Shown here: positions 8,567 to 16,023 of the stretch, piece by piece
Numbering within the stretch: position 1 is the stretch's first letter
How the letters are laid out: each line of letters opens with the position of its first letter
Assembly: GCA_028280855.1 (NCBI GenBank)
Contig: JANQLA010000310.1
Span: 1 to 43,428, forward strand
Source of the DNA: Melioribacteraceae bacterium
GTDB lineage: Bacteria; Bacteroidota; Ignavibacteria; Ignavibacteriales; Melioribacteraceae
DNA length: 43,428 nt
Direction of reading: 5' to 3'
Notes under the pieces: model-generated
Told to the model about the DNA's origin: nothing
The model's input: only the letters and a program-made list of their open reading frames with translations
Databases searched by the model: none
Made by a program: the position numbers and the translations under genes

Positions 8567-9022
8567 ATGAAAAGTAAAATTTGCCTCATAATATTTACAA
8601 CTCTATTAGCTGCTTGCAGTCATACTAATACTATTAAAGACTTTGCATCTGAAGAAGAATACTTTGCAAAAATTAACAAATTATGCGAAGGGGAAACGGT
8701 TCTAATTCAATTTGTTGACAGCACAACCACTAAAGGTGATTCTCTTTTTATTGAAAGTAAAAAAACCAGATGGATTAATGAAAATAATGTGGAAATTATA
8801 CGATCTACAAATGATATCTTAAGCATTTCTTACAGACTTAATTCTGAAGGGTTTATAAATGGGATCCTAATTGGTGGTGGAGTAGGTTGGCTTTTGGGTG
8901 GAACTACACAAGGAGAATTTGGTGGATTGGACAATTTATTATTTAGTACTATAGGCGTAATTTTAGGGGCATTATACGGTGGAATTAATGGAGTTGAAGA
9001 AACATTCTATCTTATCGAATGA
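8567..9022 (+). CDS. Module lipoprotein 1 with C-terminal glycine-rich membrane segment
   Basis: A 151-residue lipoprotein: signal MKSKICLIIFTTLLAAC with Cys17, then a soluble part, then a glycine-rich hydrophobic region (INGILIGGGVGWLLGG and LGALYGGINGV) like the glycine zippers that insert in outer membranes. The first 57 bases are identical to those of the gene at 11157, yet the mature parts share only the opening (F.SEEEYFAKIN versus F.TEQEYFDRIN) and the glycine-rich end. No known family was recognised. It opens module 1 of the tandem array and is followed by a second lipoprotein. Confidence 0.75.
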   Translation: MKSKICLIIFTTLLAACSHTNTIKDFASEEEYFAKINKLCEGETVLIQFVDSTTTKGDSLFIESKKTRWINENNVEIIRSTNDILSISYRLNSEGFINGILIGGGVGWLLGGTTQGEFGGLDNLLFSTIGVILGALYGGINGVEETFYLIE

Positions 9023-9048
9023 AAATCATAAATGAAATGGGAGGGAGT

Positions 9049-9390
9049 ATGAAGCATGGAATTAAAATATATTTAATAATATTAATTCTTCTCAATGCAT
9101 GTTATAGTATCAACACAATTCAAGTAGAACGGATGGATTGTAAATTACAAAATGCTACAGAAATACACTTAAGTGACAAAACAATTATTAAAATTGACAA
9201 AGATACATTTGTTGAGCAAGATTCTAATTTTATTTTTTTAAAAAATAAAACTACAAAGCGAATAAATAAATCGCATATTGATAAAATAAAATATGAAGAA
9301 TTTAGCTATATAAAGACAATTGCTCTTACAGCAGGTATAGGTGCAACTTCATTTCTAGCACTTGGATTTATATTAACTTGGGCATTTTAA
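9049..9390 (+). CDS. Small lipoprotein of module 1
   Basis: A 113-residue lipoprotein with signal MKHGIKIYLIILILLNAC. The ATG at 9049 is chosen because GGGAGGG lies directly before it; an in-frame start at 9019 lacks this and would overlap the preceding gene. The mature part is Lys/Asn/Thr-rich and ends in a hydrophobic segment (ALTAGIGATSFLALGFILTWAF). It is not present in modules 2 and 3 at this place. It resembles the module lipoproteins in plan (lipobox, short soluble part, hydrophobic glycine-containing end), so it may be a distant paralogue. The function is unknown. Confidence 0.65.
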   Translation: MKHGIKIYLIILILLNACYSINTIQVERMDCKLQNATEIHLSDKTIIKIDKDTFVEQDSNFIFLKNKTTKRINKSHIDKIKYEEFSYIKTIALTAGIGATSFLALGFILTWAF

Positions 9391-9406
9391 TTTAGCAGGA
9401 GGACAA

Positions 9407-9481
9407 ATGAAAAAATTTTTACTAATGTTATTAGTTATTTCTTCTACTCTACTTCCGTATGATCAAATACGTAATCATTAA
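9407..9481 (+). pseudogene. Signal-peptide remnant after module 1
   Basis: A perfect AGGAGG site is followed by an ATG and 24 codons encoding a signal peptide (MKKFLLMLLVISSTLL) before a stop. The position equals that of the phospholipase-like gene in modules 2 and 3. After the stop the frame continues IANQVYL and then stops again, so a secreted-protein gene has decayed here. From 9482 to about 9690 there is no intact frame apart from the tail ending at 9720. Confidence 0.6.
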
Positions 9482-9691
9482 ATTGCAAACCAAGTATATC
9501 TGTAACTAAATACCAACACTACATTCAATACCTATCTTGGAAAACCATATGTGTACCTTAGGTTCGTATAAGTAATTTCCGGTTTCATGATGATATATTA
9601 TCAGGGGTTTGGTTAGAAGATGAAATGGATCTAAATACGAATTCAGAAGGGTTGCACCTATTATTGTATGTCATTGGAGTTATTGTATCCA

Positions 9692-9886
9692 AAAAGCGAA
9701 ATCCACGCACAAAAAGATAAGCATTATATTTAAAAAAGATAATTAGTTAATATATCTCATTAAGAGATATAAATTTTTATCTTGATTGCTGTAAAAAAAC
9801 TATTAATTTATTGAATGCTAATAATTGTCTATAAAAATATGGACTTAGTCCACCGAATTTAGTTTAATAACATTCATGGAATAAAA
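9692..9886 (+). repeat. Module leader, copy 2
   Basis: Near-identical to the leader at 8367-8566, beginning with the shared tail AAATCCACGCACAA and keeping the TGGACT-T-AGTCCA palindrome (9840-9852) and the TAGTTTAATAA stretch. It drives, by inference, the lipoprotein at 9887. The spacing from palindrome to ATG equals copy 1. Confidence 0.8.
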
Positions 9887-10372
9887 ATGAAAAGTAAAAT
9901 TTGCTTTATAATATTTACAACTCTATTCGCTGCTTGCAGTCAAATTAAGACCTTAGATGATTATACTTCTAAAACAGAGTATTATGCCTCAATTAATAAA
10001 CAAACAAGGAAAAAGTTAGTAGACCTTTATTTAATGGATAACAAAAAAGTAAGGGCTTACAACTTAGTGTTACAATTTGACTCAAGTTATTTTTCAACTG
10101 AAGACACATTAAAACAGCCAATTGCAACAAAAAATTTGCATAAAATTGAGTTTGTAAATCATTTCCAAGGTCTGGTTAAAGGATTTCTTTTTGGTGCTGC
10201 AATAGGTGGTGCTTTAGTATTGATTAATCGTGAGTATATTGGTGCAACATTTGATCTTCTAGCACTAGGAGGGGCATTAATCAGCGGTGGAGCTGTTGGT
10301 GTGATATTAGGTGAAAAAAAAACATATCTAATAAATAATTATGATAACGAGGAAATTAATTATGAAAGGTAG
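9887..10372 (+). CDS. Module lipoprotein 2
   Basis: A 161-residue lipoprotein with signal MKSKICFIIFTTLFAAC, differing from the other two copies by a few bases only, and a mature part that is largely unrelated to them except for the opening (YTSKTEYYASINK) and a glycine-rich hydrophobic C-terminal half (FLFGAAIGGALV, LALGGALISGGAVGVILG). The last bases overlap the start of the truncated phospholipase-like gene by 11 bases, so the two are coupled. The family is unknown; an outer-membrane-embedded small lipoprotein is the best structural guess. Confidence 0.75.
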   Translation: MKSKICFIIFTTLFAACSQIKTLDDYTSKTEYYASINKQTRKKLVDLYLMDNKKVRAYNLVLQFDSSYFSTEDTLKQPIATKNLHKIEFVNHFQGLVKGFLFGAAIGGALVLINREYIGATFDLLALGGALISGGAVGVILGEKKTYLINNYDNEEINYER

Positions 10373-11015
10373 ACTTGTACTGTCATTAATATTGGTTCTT
10401 TCTGTAAAATTTCTAGCACACCAGCAAAGTATTCATCAATATTTAGTAAGAACATCATACCAATTAATTGTAAGACAATTAGGACACGACATTCCAGAAA
10501 TGGCTGAGCATATTGGATTTAATGAAACAGGAACAGCACAATTTATTCCTGGAGGCTTGGTAGTAATTGGTGCTCATAGAGAAGATGAAGAAGACATTGT
10601 GTTCTACTATAACACTCCCAATGAAACTTCTACACACTTTTGGGAGCCTGACGATGGTGATGGCTCAAAATTCAAAAATTCGGGTGGGGCAACATTTGAG
10701 AATGCATATTATAAAGCTTCTCTACTTATGTATGGTGGATATGAATTAAGAGTACCTTATGCAGGTTCTCAAATAATAGAAGTTTATGAGGCTCCGACGA
10801 ACTTGATGCAATTTTATAAAGATAGGAGAATTTTTTATAAAGGATATTATAATTCCATCGGTCAATTTATCAATAGAAATTATTGGGATATAGTAAGTCC
10901 TGAATTTCGAGATAAAGTAGTTTGGGAAATCCTTGGTCGAATTTGTCACTTACTTGGTGATATGACTGTGCCTGCGCATGTGCATAATGATGAGTATAAA
11001 ATTTTAAATAGATAA
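10362..11015 (+). pseudogene. Truncated zinc-dependent phospholipase C-like protein
   Basis: A 217-residue copy of the N-terminal catalytic part of the gene at 11660. Shared motifs include VHQYLVR-type start (IHQYLVRTSY), HFWEPDDGDGSKF, ENAYYKAS, YGGYELRVPY and HLLGDMTVPAHVHNDE. The ATG at 10362 follows GAGGAAAT. Homology stops at HVHNDE near base 10995, and the DNA then runs straight into the leader of module 3, so the C-terminal domains and the T9SS tail are missing. Most metal ligands remain, but the last helices of the fold are gone, so activity is doubtful. This looks like a recombination scar rather than a point mutation. Confidence 0.8.
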
Positions 11016-11156
11016 AATATCTTATTAAAAAATATAGATTCTTTCCTTGATACTTTGTGTAAAAAGTATGTCATTTGCAAAGTACTAATTTCTTCGTTTG
11101 AAAATACATAGTTAGTTAACTACTGAATTTAGTATAATAAAAATTTTGGTATAATA
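10996..11156 (+). repeat. Module leader, copy 3 (diverged)
   Basis: Aligns with copies 1 and 2 through stretches such as ATCTTATTAA, the TTCCTTGATAC region and GAATTTAGTATAATAA just before the ATG. The palindrome at the operator position is different (TAGTTAACTA, 11113-11122) but sits at nearly the same distance from the ATG. TAGTATAAT is a good -10-like match. Confidence 0.6.
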
Positions 11157-11636
11157 ATGAAAAGTAAAATTTGCCTCATAATATTTACAACTCTATTAGC
11201 TGCTTGCAGTCATGTCAAAAGTCTCCAGAATTTTAAAACAGAACAAGAATACTTTGACAGGATAAATCGGGAATGTGAAGGCGAAGGAGTAAAAATCGAG
11301 TTTGTTGATACAACTTTCACTTTTGGTAAAGATTTTAAAATAAACTCTGATTCATCATCATGGTTAGATTATAATAACAAGATTCATAAGATTCCAACCT
11401 CGAAAATAGAATCAGTTATGTATAACTCCAAAACAGGGGCAATATTCAGAAATCTTTCAATCGGTACCGGTATAGGCATCGCCGCTGGTTCTTTACTTTC
11501 GGCTCATGATGAACACCCTACGCTTGGAATATTTTTAACGGGAATTACTGGAGCAGTTATAGGCACTATTACTGGAATTATAAATGGTGAGGATAGGTAT
11601 TTCGCAATAAACAGTTCATCAAAAAATAATAAATAA
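11157..11636 (+). CDS. Module lipoprotein 3
   Basis: A 159-residue lipoprotein. The first 19 codons (signal, lipobox LAAC, and CSH) are base-for-base identical to the gene at 8567, although the leaders before them are diverged. The mature part opens FKTEQEYFDRINRECEGEG, close to FASEEEYFAKINKLCEGE of copy 1, then diverges, and ends in a glycine-rich hydrophobic region (IGTGIGIAAGSLL, ITGAVIGTITGIINGE). It is followed after 23 bases by the intact phospholipase-like gene. The function is unknown; a role in anchoring or protecting the cell from its partner is only a guess. Confidence 0.75.
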   Translation: MKSKICLIIFTTLLAACSHVKSLQNFKTEQEYFDRINRECEGEGVKIEFVDTTFTFGKDFKINSDSSSWLDYNNKIHKIPTSKIESVMYNSKTGAIFRNLSIGTGIGIAAGSLLSAHDEHPTLGIFLTGITGAVIGTITGIINGEDRYFAINSSSKNNK

Positions 11637-11659
11637 TACCACGCATTTGGGAGGAGGGA

Positions 11660-14059
11660 ATGAAGCAATTTCTTTTTATTACTTTTTGTTTAATTACTGT
11701 TAGAATTTCACATGGGCATGCACAAGCAGTCCATCAATATTTAGTACGTGAAGCTTATAATGTGATTCGAACTCAGATAGGTTACGACATTCCCGTGTTA
11801 ATGGATCATATCGGTAATCATGAAATTGGAATCACACATTTTAATCCTGGCGGATTATTAGTGATTGGGGCTTTTAGGGAAGACGAAGAAGATATTGTTT
11901 TCAACTATGGCGGTCCTTTTGGTTGGAATGTTTCCAGTACACATTTTTGGGAACCGGATGATGGTGATGGTTCAAAGTTTCAAAATAGTATAGGAGAAGT
12001 TTTTGAGAATGCATATTATAAAGCTTCAATGTTATTATATGGTGGTTATGAATTACGTGTTCCCTATCCTGGAGGAATCGTTGAGGTTTATGAGGCCCCA
12101 CCAGATCTGGCTCAATATTATAAGGATGGGATAATTTATTACAAAGGTTTTTACAATTCATTGGGACAATATACTGCAAGAAACTATTGGGACAATTCTT
12201 CACAAGAGTTTCGCGATAAAATTGTTTGGGAAATATTAGGCAGAGTTTGCCACTTGCTAGGTGATATGTCTGTGCCTGCACATGTGCATAATGACGAGCA
12301 TACAGGTGGATTTCTTGGGTGGCCAATACCATCAGGTTATGATTATTATGAAAGTATGATGTACAATTTTAGCAACTATACAAATTGGGGTTACCAGGAT
12401 GCAATTAACGCCGGCGGCTTTCTGAATGTTAATAATTTAATTAATCCTCTAAAACAGCTTTTCTATACAACTGTCCAAATTACTGATTTTTTTCCAAGTG
12501 ACAATGAAGGTGGTGATGCGGGTTGGGATTTAAATGATCCTTTTTCGGGTTATCCATATTTGCAAAACATAATGAATAGCATGGTTACCGCAATTGGTTC
12601 ACCACCTAGTAATGTTAATCTCTCTCAAATTTCCGATTGGGCTTTCACAACGGGGATAAGGGCAATTGCCGGCTTATTATACTGGTTTGCAACGGAAGCT
12701 GAAATAATACCTGAATTTACGGTTTCGCCATCTACAAGAAACGTTGGTACTTTACAAGGGTTATCAAATATTACCGGCAGTTTTAATGTAACAAACACAG
12801 GAGCCGGATCACTAAGCGGTTATGTTAAAACAACTAATCCTTACTACGATTTAGATTCAGCAACTCCATCAATATACGAAGACAAGATAAACTTTTTCCT
12901 CAGTGAAGGCGAAACAGAGGCAATAAATTACAGGGGACTAGTGCCAAAATATGCCGGAACTTTCGTTGAAACATTTGATGTTGTATGCAACCAGTTACCC
13001 AATAAAACTTATCAAATCTTTGGTAACATAGCTATTCCCGATTTTTGTTACCCGGATGAACGCGGACTATCTAAAGCCTCGCCTGAAGAATCGGCATTTG
13101 ACAATGCATTTAAGAACTACTACGCCAATACGAAAGAGAGTACCGGTGCAACCCCGGGTTCAGGAAAATCTGCAGAGACAATAACAACTGCACAAAAATC
13201 ATTAAAAGAGAGATTGGATTTTGCTTACAGGTTGTTAAAACTTGAAGCCGATATACCGATCGAAACAGTTTGCAAAATGATGATAGATTTATACCCGGAA
13301 ACAAACACAAGAAGAGAATTTTATGTGCTTGATTTACTTTGGGAAGCAAGTTTATCCGAAGAAGCTCCGAATTTTGATTTCAATGATTTTGTAGATTATT
13401 TAGATGACCTGACGGAAAAAAAGAATAAATACAATATAAACGGGTATGCGGAATTAATACTTGGTTTGCTGAATATCGATAAAGAAGAAATACGGTTTGA
13501 TAAAATACTGAATGATTATAAACAGCATGATTACAAGGAAATGTCTCTTTTCCTGAAATTTATTCACAACTACACTTATAAATCCGACAAGGATAAAGCA
13601 AGAAAGATTTCCGAGAAATTGGACAAAAAATATCCTGAATCAAAATATGGATACCAGGCGCACCTAATTATGGGTGATGAGGGATATACGCTGAAAGGAT
13701 TGGAAGAATTGATAAGAGCCAACAATAAAAAGCTGCCTAAAACATATAATTCCGGAGAGAATGTTAATCTTTCCAAGCCAAATGATTTTGCTTTATATAA
13801 AAATTATCCCAACCCGTTTAACCCCTCCACAACAATCAAATACCAAATTCCGGTTAACGAGTACGTAAAAGTAAATATCTATAATTCCATGGGTCAGTTA
13901 ATAAAAAATCTCGTGAATGAGCACCAAACACCTGGAATATGCAGCGTTACCTGGAATGGAAAAAACAATTCGGGTAATCTTGTGTCGAGCGGAATTTATT
14001 TTTACAAATTAGAAACAAGCACGCGAATATTTACGGAAAAAATGATTTTAGTGAAATGA
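11660..14059 (+). CDS. Secreted zinc-dependent phospholipase C-like protein with T9SS sorting domain
   Basis: A 799-residue exported enzyme. Residues 1-22 are a signal peptide. Residues about 23-340 match the zinc-dependent phospholipase C / S1-P1 nuclease fold: VHQYLVREAY with His25, THFWEPDDGD with His95, and WEILGRVCHLLGDMSVPAHVHND with His198, Asp202 and His208. The HFWEPD form (HFYDPD in clostridial alpha-toxin) favours phospholipase over nuclease. Residues about 350-450 look like an Ig-type/ASH domain, about 460-700 is helical, and the last 85 are a type A sorting domain (NYPNPFNPSTTI, SSGIYFYKLE, MILVK). GGAGG precedes the ATG. It should be displayed on or released from the cell surface. 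Its stop overlaps the next gene by ATGA. Confidence 0.88.
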   Translation: MKQFLFITFCLITVRISHGHAQAVHQYLVREAYNVIRTQIGYDIPVLMDHIGNHEIGITHFNPGGLLVIGAFREDEEDIVFNYGGPFGWNVSSTHFWEPDDGDGSKFQNSIGEVFENAYYKASMLLYGGYELRVPYPGGIVEVYEAPPDLAQYYKDGIIYYKGFYNSLGQYTARNYWDNSSQEFRDKIVWEILGRVCHLLGDMSVPAHVHNDEHTGGFLGWPIPSGYDYYESMMYNFSNYTNWGYQDAINAGGFLNVNNLINPLKQLFYTTVQITDFFPSDNEGGDAGWDLNDPFSGYPYLQNIMNSMVTAIGSPPSNVNLSQISDWAFTTGIRAIAGLLYWFATEAEIIPEFTVSPSTRNVGTLQGLSNITGSFNVTNTGAGSLSGYVKTTNPYYDLDSATPSIYEDKINFFLSEGETEAINYRGLVPKYAGTFVETFDVVCNQLPNKTYQIFGNIAIPDFCYPDERGLSKASPEESAFDNAFKNYYANTKESTGATPGSGKSAETITTAQKSLKERLDFAYRLLKLEADIPIETVCKMMIDLYPETNTRREFYVLDLLWEASLSEEAPNFDFNDFVDYLDDLTEKKNKYNINGYAELILGLLNIDKEEIRFDKILNDYKQHDYKEMSLFLKFIHNYTYKSDKDKARKISEKLDKKYPESKYGYQAHLIMGDEGYTLKGLEELIRANNKKLPKTYNSGENVNLSKPNDFALYKNYPNPFNPSTTIKYQIPVNEYVKVNIYNSMGQLIKNLVNEHQTPGICSVTWNGKNNSGNLVSSGIYFYKLETSTRIFTEKMILVK

Positions 14060-14736
14060 TTCCTCTGTACTTCAGAAATAATTACCAAAAGGGGTATGGC
14101 ATTACCCCTTTTTTATTGATGTTTCTATTTGCTTCCAGCTACCTTTACCCGGAATCCAAAGAGGATGCCTTGAGGAATATTCTTGATAATAAATCAAGTA
14201 TTCTTTACTCATCAAAACTATTCGACATTAATCCTGTTGTATTATCCGCAATTATTTTTACCGAGAGAACATTAAATTTTGATTGGACCGACCAGGCTTT
14301 TGATGTAATGATTGCCGAACTGGGGCAAAACAGTTCAATCGGTTTTTGCCAGGTTAAATTAAAAACAGCGTATTTTATAGAAACTCAGTTGACGGATTCA
14401 ACCGGTTCATTTTACTGCGGGAAAAAATATAGCAGGATTTTAGATGTAAGCGAAAATCCGGCAGAGCTAATTAATAAACTTGAAAACGACTCATTAAATA
14501 TTCAGTATGCCGCGGCTTATTTGAGAATTATTCAAAGTTATTGGAGCAAAAACGGTTATTCAATTGATGATAAACCTGATATAATCGGTTCATTATATCA
14601 GCTTGGCTTGTTTAATAAACCTAGGCTGCCCCATTTTAATCCTGTTCCAAACGAATTCGGGCGCCTAACACTGGAATCTCTCACATTGTTTGAGGAAGTA
14701 TTTTCTAATCAGGTCCCGCCACTATTTAACAATTGA
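14056..14736 (+). CDS. Secreted lysozyme/lytic-transglycosylase-like protein
   Basis: A 226-residue protein whose start overlaps the phospholipase stop (ATGA), so translation is coupled. A hydrophobic stretch (FLLMFLFASSYLYP) after a short basic N-terminus should act as a signal. The lysozyme-like pattern is INPVVLSAIIFTERT, with Glu70 in the catalytic position, followed by SSIGFCQVKLKTA, which corresponds to the GLMQVxPxTA part of SLT-type enzymes, and NIQYAAAYLRI, like the helix after it. The aligned glutamine is kept. Assignment is by pattern, and loss of activity cannot be excluded. The context suggests it opens peptidoglycan or helps the coupled enzyme attack prey or neighbours. Confidence 0.65.
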   Translation: MIPLYFRNNYQKGYGITPFLLMFLFASSYLYPESKEDALRNILDNKSSILYSSKLFDINPVVLSAIIFTERTLNFDWTDQAFDVMIAELGQNSSIGFCQVKLKTAYFIETQLTDSTGSFYCGKKYSRILDVSENPAELINKLENDSLNIQYAAAYLRIIQSYWSKNGYSIDDKPDIIGSLYQLGLFNKPRLPHFNPVPNEFGRLTLESLTLFEEVFSNQVPPLFNN

Positions 14737-14745
14737 TGATTAATT

Positions 14746-14797
14746 AAATCCCCGAAATCTTTCCTCAAAACTGAACAAGTATAGATTTTGGGGATTT
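14746..14797 (+). terminator. Hairpin ending the phospholipase operon
   Basis: A 14-base arm AAATCCCCGAAATC pairs with GATTTTGGGGATTT (one G-U pair) around a 24-base loop, ten bases after the stop at 14736. No T-run follows, so it may act as a bidirectional or RNA-stabilising hairpin. It resembles 7394-7437. Confidence 0.55.
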
Positions 14798-14810
14798 ACC
14801 TTACCAGAGG

Positions 14811-14864
14811 TTACTCATATCTCAGCGAATTAGCCGGGTTTCCATTTCTGTCGAGGATCATTTT
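14811..14864 (-). pseudogene. C-terminal remnant of a MacB/FtsX-type permease
   Basis: Read on the minus strand, the 17 codons before the TAA spell KMILDRNGNPANSLRYE. The NPAxSLRYE ending is the same as that of the intact permease at 18723-21140 (NPADSLRYE). No further upstream permease sequence follows, so a second permease gene has been lost here, leaving its last codons joined to the dispersed repeat. Confidence 0.65.
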
Positions 14865-15067
14865 TAGATGACTCTGTCTGTCCTCAACTTACAAATACAA
14901 CAATCAGTTACACCGTCAAGGAGTGGGAGCTTGTCCGAGAACTACGGATTTGGCATGCTGAATTCATTTCAGAGTCTAAAAATCAGCCAAAAATGAAATA
15001 TTAGATCCCGAAACAAGTTCGGGATGACAGTATTCGGACAGACTCGTGGTTCTTGACGGCTGGTGAA
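14848..15067. repeat. Dispersed repeat, left copy (interrupted)
   Basis: 79 bases (14848-14926) match 18576-18654 at 70 positions, and the match resumes after the inserted element (15046-15067 versus 18651-18672). The repeat contains a hairpin with arms CCGTCAAGGA (14913-14922) and TTCTTGACGG (15050-15059). The two copies bracket the cassette region. Confidence 0.8.
14927..15045. mobile_element. MITE-like insertion in a hairpin loop
   Basis: A 119-base element with imperfect terminal inverted repeats (GAGCTTGTCCGA at the left, TCGGACAGACTC at the right, 10 of 12 paired), flanked by the direct duplication GTGG (14923-14926 and 15046-15049). The uninterrupted site at 18651-18654 has a single GTGG, which confirms the insertion. 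It carries no coding capacity but holds an internal palindrome ATCCCGAA/TTCGGGAT (15004-15023 region). Confidence 0.75.
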
Positions 15068-15108
15068 TGATTACAAAAGGCTTTCAGCTTTAAGTGTCTG
15101 GTTATACC

Positions 15109-16005
15109 TTAATTCTTGTCTGGAAACCACCCAGCACCTTGCTGAATAATCTCATTAGTCCAAGCTAGTAAAAGACAAATCCCATTGTTTTCGACACCCC
15201 ATTTTCTACTCTCATTACCTGGGTATCCCTTATAAATATTCAATAGCTTTTCATTATAGAAGTCAACAAAATGCGGATTTGAATCTGAGTTTATAATTAA
15301 GCTAAAGTCAACCTCATCTGGTGCGATTTTCTCAATATATTCTAAAACGTTTTTATTTTTAATTTCACGGTGAATATCGGCTATGGTTATATTATTGTAT
15401 TTGCCTGTGTCAAGCAGCTGATTGTAAGATAAAATTAGATAAGTTAACGCTGATAATCTGACTTCAGGAGTGGTAGTAATTGAGTCTATATGTTCCTTGA
15501 TAGAATTGCTGATTACTGCATATTCAATAGCGTCATCTGTTGTCAAAGAAAATTCAGCAGCGTGTATTGCCTGATTTCGAAGTTGTCTTAACTCCCTGAT
15601 TGTCTCAGCTACATAATGTGGGAAAACCTTGGAATACTCAAAATATTGCAGTGCCTTTTTCGATTTGATTGTTTTCTTTTGATCAATTGCCGATAGTTTC
15701 TTCTCTGCTAATAATTCCAATTCCTTCCATGTTTCCTGAATTGCAGCACGAGGAGATATTTTTGCGATTTCGATAATTTTATTCAAATCGCCTGAAGCAG
15801 AAAGCTTTTCTCCTTCCGATTCGACACTATTTCGTACTGCCTCTAGTTGTTCCCTGAAACTGATTTCAAAATCTTTATATTTTAAACGTTCCAGAAGTGG
15901 CACCAACCTTTTAAGTGGATGCCTCAATAAAACTAGAATGATCAGTACGGTAATTGGCCATGCAAATGCACTTATTAAGTTCGATATAAATTCAAGTGTA
16001 TTCAT
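15109..16005 (-). CDS. Membrane-anchored protein with HEPN-like motif (cassette gene)
   Basis: A 298-residue protein with one N-terminal membrane segment (residues about 8-28), a basic stretch (RHPLKRL), and a mostly helical soluble part facing the cytoplasm. LRQLRNQAIHA at residues 139-149 fits the Rx4H motif (Arg143, His148) of HEPN and DUF4145-like proteins, some of which are RNases or defence effectors. There is no Shine-Dalgarno site. It is the last gene of the cassette set; just beyond its stop the minus strand reads GGTATAACC, which could be the first box of a broken attC. The function is unknown; the HEPN reading rests on one motif and helix content. Confidence 0.65.
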   Translation of the reverse strand: MNTLEFISNLISAFAWPITVLIILVLLRHPLKRLVPLLERLKYKDFEISFREQLEAVRNSVESEGEKLSASGDLNKIIEIAKISPRAAIQETWKELELLAEKKLSAIDQKKTIKSKKALQYFEYSKVFPHYVAETIRELRQLRNQAIHAAEFSLTTDDAIEYAVISNSIKEHIDSITTTPEVRLSALTYLILSYNQLLDTGKYNNITIADIHREIKNKNVLEYIEKIAPDEVDFSLIINSDSNPHFVDFYNEKLLNIYKGYPGNESRKWGVENNGICLLLAWTNEIIQQGAGWFPDKN

Positions 16006-16023
16006 GTTGTTTTATTCTTTAAA

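Noticed and set aside
8380..11156. The repeated leaders considered as a CRISPR or satellite array
   Set aside because: Repeat units are over 150 bases, more than a kilobase apart and tied to genes; there are no short regular spacers.
11901..12332. A 143-codon minus-strand frame inside the phospholipase gene
   Set aside because: It is a shadow of a well-supported coding region, and its His-rich composition is explained by the opposite strand.
15004..15030. Palindrome ATCCCGAA/TTCGGGAT considered as a terminator
   Set aside because: It lies inside the 119-base insertion and follows no gene; it is better seen as part of the mobile element.
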